Positions 1-9,200 of a DNA stretch of 64,000 nucleotides are shown piece after piece (positions within the stretch are counted from its first letter, which is position 1; the number at the start of each line of letters is the position of its first letter). The translations under genes and the position numbers were made by a program. The notes below the pieces were generated by a model. It was not told the origin of the DNA, did not search any database, and saw nothing but the letters and a program-made list of their open reading frames with translations. Source of the stretch: Veillonella atypica KON (GTDB lineage: Bacteria > Bacillota > Negativicutes > Veillonellales > Veillonellaceae); assembly GCF_002959915.1 (NCBI RefSeq), contig NZ_PPDE01000008.1, positions 558,001 through 622,000 of the forward strand, read 5' to 3'.

Positions 1-442
1 TTGCATAGCGGCCTGTTAGGATAACATGTAGTCGTTCTGGTTTTTGTTTAAGCATATCTACAACGGAGTTAACATCGATGAGTTCATAGTTAATGGCATT
101 GTTGATTTCGTCCATAACGATGAGATCCCATTTGTCGGAGTTGACTTCTTCTACTAGTGTTTTCCACGCTTCTTGAGCTGCTACTTTATGTTTTTCTAAT
201 TCTTCTACAGTAACTTTATCTCGGTTGTAGTAGATAAATCCTTTGCCCATGGATTTAATGGTAACCGCATCTCCCAGTTTTTTCAGACCTTCTAGTTCAC
301 CATAACCATGACCGCTTTTGATGAATTGTAGAATCAAAACTTTCAAGCCTTGTCCTACGGCGCGTAAAACAACACCTAAAGCGGCTGTTGTCTTTCCTTT
401 ACCATTACCTGTATTTACGAGAATTAAACCACGTTCACTCAT
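1..442 (-). CDS. cobO: Cob(I)yrinic acid a,c-diamide adenosyltransferase, 3' end cut by window
   Basis: Transfers the adenosyl group of ATP to cobalt(I) corrinoids, making the upper ligand of adenosylcobalamin in the cytoplasm. The 147 visible codons start with MSERGLILVNTGNGKGKTTA; the P-loop GNGKGKTT is the hallmark of the CobO/BtuR family, and the later DLIVMDEINNAI stretch fits its second nucleotide-site segment. The ATG at 442 is preceded by a weak ribosome site (GGAGTATAGAA). The family is usually about 170-200 residues, so a short C-terminal part lies beyond base 1. It is the last visible gene of the cbiK-cbiK-cbiL-cbiA-cobO operon, 82 bp after cbiA. Confidence 0.92.
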   Translation of the reverse strand, partial: MSERGLILVNTGNGKGKTTAALGVVLRAVGQGLKVLILQFIKSGHGYGELEGLKKLGDAVTIKSMGKGFIYYNRDKVTVEELEKHKVAAQEAWKTLVEEVNSDKWDLIVMDEINNAINYELIDVNSVVDMLKQKPERLHVILTGRYA

Positions 443-524
443 TTCTATACTCCTATTATCTATGTCACACTATGTAGGGCTGCATCTATAGTTAATATAA
501 CAATTAAATACTAATATAATAGAT

Positions 525-1898
525 TTATTTAGTATGACCAAAGGCTTCACACATATCTACAAAATGCTTAGCTCCTTCAAGAGAACCAGCAAAGTTAAGA
601 TGTAGATAGGATGCCAACACATTATCGGTAGCATACCCGCCATCATAGGACTGCGGTTTACGCCCCCCTTCTAAATGAAAGGCCCATGGGAAATCTTCAA
701 TGGTTGGTTCCATGGTGGAGAAATGGAATTCATGACCATGCAAAGCTGTTCCTGTATTGCCAAGTAATGTATTGCGTTTAGCCGTTGCCGTTACATATCC
801 TACCTTTTGCAGTTTTTGTTGCATTACACAATTGGCAGGCACAACACCAACTGTATCAAACACATTACCATCAAAATCGTGAATATGTTCACAAAGGTAC
901 ATAAGGCCACCACATTCAGCATAGATAGGCATACTACATTGATTAGCTTTACGGATTGATTCCTTCATGGCCGTATTTTCGGATAAAGCCTGCAAGAACA
1001 TTTCAGGGAAACCACCGCCAAATACAAGGCCATCTACATCAGGAATAGCGCTATCTTTTAAAGGGCTAAAGTAAACTAGCTCAGCGCCTTGAGCTTCAAG
1101 GGCAGATAAGCTGGCTGGATAGTAGAACGAAAAGGCTTCATCATAAGCAACGCCAATTTTTGTTCGTTTGGTAACCCCCTTGGTTATATCAATCGGTGCC
1201 GGCATAGGTGCTGCACTGGCCGCTACCTTATAGAGTGCCTCTAAATCTACCATAGATTCCACGGCATGCTGAATCGTTGCAATAGCCTCTGTAGGGTCAA
1301 CTTCTGTAACCGGTGTCAAACCAAGATGACGTTCAGGAGAATGCATGCGATCATCACGGCGTATAGCACCAATAACAGGAACGCCAATTTTCTCCATACC
1401 TTCACGGACCATGCGTTCATGATTATCGGAACCTAAACGATTCAAAATGACGCCTTTAAAATCCACATCTTTATCATACTCTCTAAAGCCCATGGCAATG
1501 GCTGCCGCGCTTTCACCCATGGCCTTACAATCGATAACGAGCACAACAGGAGCACCTAATTGCTTAGCAATTTGAGCCGTACTGCTCACACCCTCTCGGC
1601 CACCATCATACAGCCCCATAACGCCTTCAATAATGGCCAGATCTGCATCGCCCGCCATGGATGCAAAAAATGTTGGCAATGTATCCGGTGGAACTAACCA
1701 AGAATCTAAATTATAACTTTCACGGCCCGATGCAATTTTATGAAAGCCCGGATCGATATAATCCGGGCCCACTTTAAAGGATTGCACCCCATGGCCACTT
1801 GCTCGATACGCTGCGAGAAGGCCCGCAACAATAGTCGTTTTGCCGACACCGGAATTGGTACCAGCTATAACAACACGTGGAATGGGTACAGTATTCAT
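525..1898 (-). CDS. cbiA: Cobyrinic acid a,c-diamide synthase
   Basis: ATP- and glutamine-dependent amidation of the a and c side chains of cobyrinic acid, a cytosolic step of B12 synthesis. The 457 residues show the two expected parts: an N-terminal dethiobiotin-synthetase-like ATPase with P-loop GTNSGVGKTT (residues about 13-22) and a C-terminal class I glutamine amidotransferase with YAECGGLMYL (nucleophile Cys) and a late HGHEFHFS segment. Length is normal for CbiA/CobB. The start at 1898 has AGAGGT eight bases upstream. It lies between cbiL and cobO on the same strand. Confidence 0.95.
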   Translation of the reverse strand: MNTVPIPRVVIAGTNSGVGKTTIVAGLLAAYRASGHGVQSFKVGPDYIDPGFHKIASGRESYNLDSWLVPPDTLPTFFASMAGDADLAIIEGVMGLYDGGREGVSSTAQIAKQLGAPVVLVIDCKAMGESAAAIAMGFREYDKDVDFKGVILNRLGSDNHERMVREGMEKIGVPVIGAIRRDDRMHSPERHLGLTPVTEVDPTEAIATIQHAVESMVDLEALYKVAASAAPMPAPIDITKGVTKRTKIGVAYDEAFSFYYPASLSALEAQGAELVYFSPLKDSAIPDVDGLVFGGGFPEMFLQALSENTAMKESIRKANQCSMPIYAECGGLMYLCEHIHDFDGNVFDTVGVVPANCVMQQKLQKVGYVTATAKRNTLLGNTGTALHGHEFHFSTMEPTIEDFPWAFHLEGGRKPQSYDGGYATDNVLASYLHLNFAGSLEGAKHFVDMCEAFGHTK

Positions 1899-1969
1899 AT
1901 GTATTACCTCTTATTAATACTATCTATACGGCTTTCACTAAAAGCATTCAGATATCAGAGTATAGTCAA

Positions 1970-2677
1970 TTAACGATCTTTACGTTTTGCCAAAATTGTG
2001 GACAAATAGTTTAATTTCTTGTCCTTAGGCATATTATCAAGACCTACGAAAACTTGTTCATCCGGCAAGCCAACGCGAGAAATCATAACCGCGTCGTCAG
2101 CCATATTGTGTTTCAACAATACTTCTTGCACTTCATCAAAGTTTTTATACACCTTCATGATAACTGCATCATCGGCAACAGCCATAACAGCATCAATTTT
2201 TTCCTTAGGTGCAGTGGCTGGAACGATAGCCAAAACCTCTTCTTTTTCTACGATTGGATAGCCAAGATGGGAACCAATGGCACAGAATGCAGTGATACCA
2301 GGAATTGTTTCAATTTCAAAGCCTGTATTTTCAATCAAACGATATACGTACATATATGTACTATAGAACATTGGATCGCCAAGTGTTAAGAAAACAACAT
2401 TTTTACCTTGTTCTAAATAAGATACGATAACGCGCTTAGCCTCTTCCCAACCTTCTTGTTGTGTAGCATCATCGAGCACCATTGGGAATACAACTGGAAC
2501 GATTTCAGTATGTTCTTGAATGTATGGTTTCGCAATATTAAGGGCTACAGAACCATCTTTCTTTTCTGTTTTAGGTGTAATGATAACGTCTGCTTCGCCT
2601 ACAATACGCGCAGCTTTCACAGTCATTAATTCAGAGTCCCCAGGACCAACACCTATGCCATATAATTTACCTTTCAT
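1970..2677 (-). CDS. cbiL: Precorrin-2/cobalt-factor II C20-methyltransferase
   Basis: SAM-dependent methylation of C20 of the corrin precursor. The 235 residues begin MKGKLYGIGVGPGDSELMTVKA, the tetrapyrrole methylase signature (GxGPGD loop), followed by a LTLGDPMFYSTY segment and an IPGITAF segment typical of CobI/CbiL. Full length for the family. Ribosome site GGAGAATCATC precedes the ATG at 2677. Next to cbiK copies and cbiA, so cobalt-factor II from CbiK is the likely substrate, as in the anaerobic (cobalt-early) route. Confidence 0.94.
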   Translation of the reverse strand: MKGKLYGIGVGPGDSELMTVKAARIVGEADVIITPKTEKKDGSVALNIAKPYIQEHTEIVPVVFPMVLDDATQQEGWEEAKRVIVSYLEQGKNVVFLTLGDPMFYSTYMYVYRLIENTGFEIETIPGITAFCAIGSHLGYPIVEKEEVLAIVPATAPKEKIDAVMAVADDAVIMKVYKNFDEVQEVLLKHNMADDAVMISRVGLPDEQVFVGLDNMPKDKKLNYLSTILAKRKDR

Positions 2678-2769
2678 GATGATTCTCCTATTCTATATTT
2701 CAATATGATTAACATTACTATTATACCTAATTTATTAAATATATTCAAAATGTTTGTGAAAGTCTACTC

Positions 2770-3624
2770 TTATTTCACATTCGGAATCGCTGGTCGATGA
2801 CTGCTGCGCTTACCGTATATATCATCGATACAATCTTGAATATGTTGGCAATAGATATCTTGAATTTCTGTATATTCACCGAGGGCATGATGCATTTCTT
2901 CTACTTCATAACCAGCCTCTTTCAATACATTGACTACACTATCCTCTTCATCGCCAAATAAATCATTAAGCGCATGATCGCCAAGTACAAGGAGCAATGG
3001 GTGCACATAAATCTTATTAGGTTTCTTACCATCAAGCCATTCCCAAGGTACGGCCACATCCTCTACATAAGGAGCATTTTCCAAAGTGGCTACACGAACA
3101 TGATTAAGGCCACTGCGAATCAATTGGTATTGCAAATAACCATATGCAGAATTACCAGAGCCTAAACCACCGTGACCAACTAATAATAAACCATCTTCAT
3201 TGCTGACGGATAAGGATGTAACAAATGTGTCGATTAAAATTTGATAATCATTCGGGTGTTCTTCTTGGCCCATATAGTATACCAATGGTCTGCCTACTCG
3301 CAATGTATTCAGTTCTTGTGCCCGTTCGTGATTTAAAATATTATGTTTCAACTTATCAAATTCTTCACCACCAGTGAAGTGCAATGGTTGTACATAAATA
3401 TCTGTATATCCTTCACCAATGAGAGCATCTAATGCGCCTTGCTCTGTAGGAATTTCAATACCACGGTCTCGTAAACGTTTTACAATGATACGCGATGAAA
3501 AGGCTAAACGCACTTCATAATCTGTATATCTCTCTTTAATACGGTTTACAACAGCATCAATTTGATGTTCACGAGCGGAATCAACTGTTGAGCCAAAGGC
3601 CACTACTAATATAGCTTGTTTCAT
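2770..3624 (-). CDS. cbiK: Sirohydrochlorin cobaltochelatase, cytosolic copy
   Basis: Inserts cobalt into sirohydrochlorin, the committing step of anaerobic B12 synthesis. The 284 residues have no signal peptide and follow the CbiK fold: MKQAILVVAFGST at the start, a GGEE segment at residues 85-88, His151 in LLLVGHGG and His217 in LVLGDHALND. These match the Glu and two His that hold the metal in the known CbiK family. The start at 3624 has AAGGAGACC upstream. It follows a second, altered CbiK copy separated by a terminator-like hairpin, and precedes cbiL. This is the copy most likely to be the catalytic cytosolic enzyme. Confidence 0.92.
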   Translation of the reverse strand: MKQAILVVAFGSTVDSAREHQIDAVVNRIKERYTDYEVRLAFSSRIIVKRLRDRGIEIPTEQGALDALIGEGYTDIYVQPLHFTGGEEFDKLKHNILNHERAQELNTLRVGRPLVYYMGQEEHPNDYQILIDTFVTSLSVSNEDGLLLVGHGGLGSGNSAYGYLQYQLIRSGLNHVRVATLENAPYVEDVAVPWEWLDGKKPNKIYVHPLLLVLGDHALNDLFGDEEDSVVNVLKEAGYEVEEMHHALGEYTEIQDIYCQHIQDCIDDIYGKRSSHRPAIPNVK

Positions 3625-3747
3625 AACGGTCTCCTTATCAAATATAATTCACTATTCATCATACCACACGCATTGCCATAGTTGGATACCATACCCCGTA
3701 TAAAGGTAATATTATAATTAACTTTCATACCCATATTGATGGATAAC

Positions 3748-3782
3748 AAAAAGCATCCGCCCCTAAAGGTGGATGCTTTTTG
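3748..3782. terminator. Hairpin between the two cbiK copies
   Basis: Stem AAAAAGCATCC / GGATGCTTTTT around a 12-base loop, rich in A on one side and T on the other so it can act in both directions. It lies after the upstream cbiK copy (stop at 3833) and before the next cbiK, so it could attenuate rather than fully end the operon. Confidence 0.75.
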
Positions 3783-3832
3783 AAGATAGTGTGTATTTAT
3801 GAGAGAGTTTATATACAACCTTACCAGAAGTA

Positions 3833-4714
3833 TTAAGAAATCATTCCTTGTGCTTCTATACGGGAAGGTCGAATAACAGTTTGATATGATTCGCGTTGAG
3901 AGCTACGTTTTCTATCAGACATACGAATCGCTTGACCTAAATGTTTCAAGAATAAATCTTGTACATATGGATTTTCACCTAGGCCTTCATTCCAAATATC
4001 TACGTTGTACCCTTGTTCTGTCAAAAGTGCATAAATAGAATCGGAACGATCACCGCCAAGATAATCCATTAAATGAGTAGAACCAATCAAAGCCAATGGT
4101 ACAACGAGTACATCTTTATGCCCCATTCTATCTACCAATGTTAAGGCTTGCTTAAATGTAGGGAACCCATTTGTGGTAAATACTGCTACATTAGGAGCAG
4201 AACCATACATGGCTTTCAATTGTAATGTAGAGAATTCCAATTGATTTTGTCCATTTGCCATCAATAAAACCGATTTATTGAGAGATTTAGTATTAATATG
4301 ACGCATGATGCCATCTAATGTAGCTTCATAATCATCAGCGTAATTTTTAACACCTAATGATGTTAATAAGGGTTTACCGATATTAACTTGAGAGAAATTA
4401 TATTCACTGCTATGTAAGAACTTAAGTGCTTGCTTACGCATTTGTTGATAGCATTGATCCGCTACGAGAGTAATCGGCTGAATATATACCTCATCAATTC
4501 CCTTGCGGCTAAATTCTTGCATGACGTCGGTGAAAGAAGCAATCGTATCATCATATTTTTCATTCCACTTTTCCACTAATGCATCAGACAAAAATACACG
4601 TCGTACCTCTACATCTCTGTATAAGGAACGAACTTTAGACTCTATAGTGCCAATGGATGTTTCCACTGCTTCTTTATAAATTGATCCAAAGGATGCAATG
4701 ATTATACCTTTCAT
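3833..4714 (-). CDS. CbiK-like protein with altered active site
   Basis: Paralog of the neighbouring cobaltochelatase, 293 residues. An upstream in-frame ATG exists at 4774, but the ATG at 4714 has GGAGGTCACAT in front and gives the family start MKGIIIASFGS. The fold-defining pieces are kept (YIQPITL, PLALIGSTHLMDYLGGD with His214), but the first active-site His, found in LLLVGHGG of the neighbour, is Asn154 here (LLMANGQNQ), and the metal-binding Glu segment GGEE is replaced by ADQC. It may therefore be a non-catalytic or re-purposed chelatase, for instance a metal or tetrapyrrole carrier. First gene of the operon, directly behind the promoter at 4788-4816. Confidence 0.8.
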   Translation of the reverse strand: MKGIIIASFGSIYKEAVETSIGTIESKVRSLYRDVEVRRVFLSDALVEKWNEKYDDTIASFTDVMQEFSRKGIDEVYIQPITLVADQCYQQMRKQALKFLHSSEYNFSQVNIGKPLLTSLGVKNYADDYEATLDGIMRHINTKSLNKSVLLMANGQNQLEFSTLQLKAMYGSAPNVAVFTTNGFPTFKQALTLVDRMGHKDVLVVPLALIGSTHLMDYLGGDRSDSIYALLTEQGYNVDIWNEGLGENPYVQDLFLKHLGQAIRMSDRKRSSQRESYQTVIRPSRIEAQGMIS

Positions 4715-4743
4715 ATGTGACCTCCATATACCCATATATATGA

Positions 4744-4816
4744 AACAATTTTCATAAATGAAAATTGTTATCAACTACCATGTACTAATCATACAAGATT
4801 GATGCATGAAAGTCAA
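4744..4816 (-). promoter_or_regulatory. Promoter with operator-like inverted repeat for the cbiK-cobO operon
   Basis: On the minus strand TTGACT (4811-4816) and TATGAT (4788-4793) are exactly 17 bases apart. Downstream of the -10 is a perfect 12-bp inverted repeat, AACAATTTTCAT / ATGAAAATTGTT with two central bases (4744-4769), well placed to block transcription. Its TGATAAC..TTTTCAT character resembles sites of Fur-family metal regulators, but that is inference. No cobalamin-riboswitch box (GCCACTG) was found in this leader. Confidence 0.7.
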
Positions 4817-4836
4817 TGAGAAATATTATCATATAA

Positions 4837-5332
4837 TTATTTTGAAGATTCTATATATTGCCAGGATCCTTTTACTAGTAATAAATATATTACATAGACA
4901 TTTACATAAGGTATAAATAGACCAAAAATCCAAAACGCACTACTATAAGAATCATGTAACCGCTGAATTAGTACTTTTAATACATATAGAAAACACCAAA
5001 TCAAAAAAATAGCTACCATAAAAACTAAGAATATACTTTTTAGTATTATTGTAGGTAAAATACTTCCTAATGAATAAATTAACATTAAAGGAAAACTCAT
5101 CTAAAAATTTCTCAAATCCACCAAAGTCAATTCTAATGAAATTAGAACCAACTTTTTCAATACAATTTGACAGGCCATAGGCATTATCATATTCATTGCT
5201 AGGGAACAAAGATAATATTAATAGCCCTACTACCCATATATTCAAATCAACTGACATAGCCCTAGACAACATACCTTCCGTATATGATACGACTAATATA
5301 GGAGGGGAATAATTTAAATAATTAGTATACAA
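4837..5332 (-). pseudogene. Decayed DUF805 membrane protein copy
   Basis: Two overlapping reading frames together cover a shortened copy of the DUF805 gene just upstream. The upstream frame (to about 5100) carries LFPSNEYDNAYGLSNCIEK, matching LPLGEENNNNYGYAHGINK of the intact gene; the downstream frame (4837-5100) carries LIQRLHDSYSSAFWIFGL, matching SIRRLHDCLLSSLWIVGL. A frameshift near 5100 separates them, and the stretch equivalent to SGRANRGEYIVG is missing. Very AT-rich. Probably a leftover from turnover of the toxin/immunity end of the exoprotein locus. Confidence 0.75.
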
Positions 5333-5374
5333 CGTATATAGAGCAGCTAATATAAAAAATACTACTTTGGCCCC

Positions 5375-6295
5375 TTATCTTCCATTAGGATTTATGGTTA
5401 GATACCAAGACTTTTTAAAAACTAAATGATAAATTACAAATAGATTAATAAATGGTAGTATCAAGCCAACAATCCATAATGAACTTAATAGGCAATCATG
5501 AAGACGTCTTATTGATAATGTAATAATCCCAATGCTTGGCCATATATATACTATCAAAAAATTGACACCGCTTATTAATGATACATCAAAAAAATCAATA
5601 CTAAACTTAGAAATTGAAGTGATTAAGAAAATCAAAATAAATACAACAAAATTTGCCCCAATCACACCTACAATATATTCTCCCCTATTTGCTCGACCAC
5701 TTATATAAAGCAATTTAGAAAAATATACTTTATATACGTTATCAAAAAAACTCTCTTTATCTTTACTTACTCCACTATTTATCAAAGTACTATTACCATA
5801 AGCAATAAAGTAATCATCAAATTTATTAATACCATGAGCATATCCATAATTATTGTTATTTTCTTCACCTAATGGTAAAGAAAATAACAATAATAGAAGA
5901 GTTATAAAGAGATTTTCTAAGGTTATGTCGAAAATTGAAAAAATTTGAAAAATCGAAGTTACATCTAACTCATAGCTATTAAATAATAATTTTAAAATAC
6001 TAGAAATAACTAAAACTAAAACTATTCCCCAGCGTGATAATCCTATATCATTCACTCTTCTAACTAAAGATCCGATTATAACAAACATACCAATTATAAC
6101 CAAAAGATATGGAAGTATTTTCACAAAGAAACTACTCGTAGCACTTCCTAATAATGCTATAAGAAATAAATATATGTATATATTTATTATGGTTCCAAGA
6201 ACTGCAAAAATATACGGTACCCGTCCCATTCGTTTATTTATAACTAAACAATATATATTTTCTTTAAATAATTGCCACTCTTTTGATAAACTCAC
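5375..6295 (-). CDS. DUF805 family membrane protein, candidate immunity protein
   Basis: 306 residues with several hydrophobic segments and a C-terminal DUF805 half (SGRANRGEY, then IRRLHDCLLSSLWIVGLILP, residues about 190-300). Its GTG start (6295) overlaps the TAG stop of the exoprotein gene by one base, with AGAGGTCC upstream, so the two are translationally coupled. The gene is strikingly AT-rich (12 G/C in bases 5401-5460). A small gene glued to the 3' end of an FhaB/CdiA gene is the usual place of the immunity gene, so a membrane-acting immunity role is proposed. DUF805 proteins have no firmly known function. The membrane protein call is firm, the immunity role is inference. Confidence 0.72.
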   Translation of the reverse strand: MSLSKEWQLFKENIYCLVINKRMGRVPYIFAVLGTIINIYIYLFLIALLGSATSSFFVKILPYLLVIIGMFVIIGSLVRRVNDIGLSRWGIVLVLVISSILKLLFNSYELDVTSIFQIFSIFDITLENLFITLLLLLFSLPLGEENNNNYGYAHGINKFDDYFIAYGNSTLINSGVSKDKESFFDNVYKVYFSKLLYISGRANRGEYIVGVIGANFVVFILIFLITSISKFSIDFFDVSLISGVNFLIVYIWPSIGIITLSIRRLHDCLLSSLWIVGLILPFINLFVIYHLVFKKSWYLTINPNGR

Positions 6296-9200
6296 TAATA
6301 GGACCTCTGAATCTCATTAAAATACTGATTAATTATATCATTTGAAACGGGAATAAACTTATCTTTATCAATTAATAACTCTTTTCCTCCTGTTTTTCGC
6401 TCACGAACAAAATAAATAAAACCTGGACTGTTATTCGAATAGTATAAGCGTCCTTCTGTAGGGTGTAATTGGTGATATGCTATTGCCATTTGATTTAATC
6501 TTGGTTGATAACCATAACGTTCATTAATCATTTCATTTACTTCCCCAGTATTGACACTTGGAACCTTAAAATCCTGAGAGATACGTAGTCTTAAATCAGT
6601 AGCGCCCTCACCATAATTAAATTCCCTTTGCTTAATATTGTTTTTAGGAATATTAAGATTCAGTAAATCTCTAAAAAATGATTTATTAACACTATAATCT
6701 ACTGCATCTAAGGTTCCAGTATGTAATGGTTCTTTATCAACCGTAAGCGTTTTATAATATAACTTTATATGCGGCTGAGAAAAATCAGATAAAAACGAAT
6801 TATTATCTGAAGTAGACAAAGAAGGCTTCTTAGGTGTAGTAAGGAGATTATCTCCTCCATCTTTTTTAGAGGTTTTCTCAAAAGGATTTTTAACTATATC
6901 TCTTAATCCTATATCAACACCCAATGCTCCTGTTACACCATCTACAGAATCATTTCTAAGAGCGCCATACCCTATAAGACTTATACCGACCTCAGTTCCT
7001 TGTGGAAGTTCTGAAGATGTTTTTCCTTCAAAACTGGTAGAACGATTATACATTGGTGTTGCTAGCTCATAGGATGCCGCCCTATTAGCAGCAAAAGCTT
7101 TTCCTTCAAACACAATATAATTCATAGTCATAATACCATTAGCAGGATGTACCGTATACCCATTATCAGCCATATAATCCCCGAACTCTGAATAAGTATA
7201 GGATGCTGGTTTAATAGTATATTCAAATGCGCCAGTATTCACATCATATACTGCATTATTGCCATCAGCTAAAGTAATAGCTTTATGTCCATTATCAACT
7301 AATTCATCTCCATAATTTTCATAGATTCTAGCATATGGATAAGTATCTGAATATTCAGGATTACCAGTCTCATAAATAGTAGCTATCCATGCATTAGGTT
7401 TCCAAGTATAGTTTCCTAATTCTAAATTTGAGCGTGTAGAATAAGCAATATCTGAAGAAGTGCTATTTAAACGAGCTAAATACATTAATGTATAATTCAT
7501 GCCACCATTTAATATACTCTTATCAGGAAGCCATGAAGCTAATGCATCGGCAAGGCTTCCATCTATCGCTTCATTCCGATCATTCTCATTACCATAATGG
7601 TGTACTGCTCTATAATTACTCAATCCAGCCCATTTACCTATAATTTCAGATATTCTATGGTTTCGAGAGTATCCTTCTTCATATGAAAATGCTGACTGCA
7701 ATTCTGATAACATTTCTTGTTGTTCTTCATGTGTTAACCAATTATTATCCGTTGCTGATAAAACAATACTTTGTCCAGTTTCGTTGATCGAGATAGTTCT
7801 TAATAATGCAATACTAGCTAATTTTCTAATTCCTGGATCCTTAATACCCTTTAATGTATTACTAATTGTATCATTAACAGTTACACCTTTTATACCAGTA
7901 AGAATACTATCTCCCGATAATGATGAAATCACTCCTGCAAAACCAGCATGCAAAGAAATTCTATATATTCCATTTTCGCCCCATTTTTTTGCTTCTTTAA
8001 TATATTCTTGTGCTAATTTTTCTTTTCCATCTTTACTAGCTTCAATTGCTTTAATAGTTAAATCATGAGATTTTTTTAATGCAATATCCCCAATTAACTT
8101 ATATCCATGGTCAGATATCTTATTTAATAAAATTTGTTTTTCCTCTATTGTTTTCTTATCAAAAATAGGTGCGAGTTTATTAAGAGCCTGTTCCGTATCA
8201 TGATTAATCTTTTCTAAGGATTCTTTCTCAGCAATTTCGATAATACCTTCACTAATAGCTGAATGCGTAGTAGACTTTGAGCTACCTTTTACAGGAATCC
8301 CCATTTTAGGACTACCTGTAATGCCTATTGGATTATTTTTAGTGCGTTTGGTCGTAGATAAACTATAGCCAGAAGTCTTGGCAGAATAAGATGCTTCATT
8401 TTGAATATCATTCATTTTTAAAGAGTTAGAGGATAATCTGTTTTTGGATTTATCAGGACTACCTTTAATTATACCACCTGTAAGTGTAGTTGCATGATTT
8501 ACCTGTACATTATATCCGCCATCACCTGCGTATATACCAGCCTGGTTTGTAACACTTGCATAGTGACTGTCTGTAGTTCCTCTCGAATTATCAAATCCAA
8601 CTCTCGCAGATCCACTCATTCCATAAGATACAGATATACCTTTATTTTTACTTATTTTATGGTAATCATTTGTATCTTGTAAACTTTCAATTTTCAAATC
8701 ATGTCCAACTTTTGTAGTTACACTTTCACCGATAACCTTAGAACCAATAATTTCTGTATTATTTCCAGAAACAGTATTTACTTGTTTACCAAGAATAACG
8801 GTTCCTGTATGTGTCTTAGTTGTCTCTAATGCATTTTCTTTACCTTTATACACATTAGCATCTAAACCAATAACACCACTTCCATGCGGGCTTACAGTTG
8901 CGCCTATTGACCAACCAGAAGATGTATAATCATCGCGTTGAACTACTGTATTAGTCCCGGCATCCATTCGAAGATTATTAGATGCACTTACATTAACAAC
9001 CGGAGCTTCTACTCTACTTCCCGTAATGTGTATATTCCCCTTAGCCATATCATTACTATTAGCAGTAATATCTACTTTTGTTTTACTACCTATAGAACTA
9101 CCAATATATTGTTCTTCATTTAACTCATTTCGTTGTTTGTATTTACTAGAACCTATAGATACGTTGATATTTAGGAGACGATCTTTTCGAGCTTGTTCTT

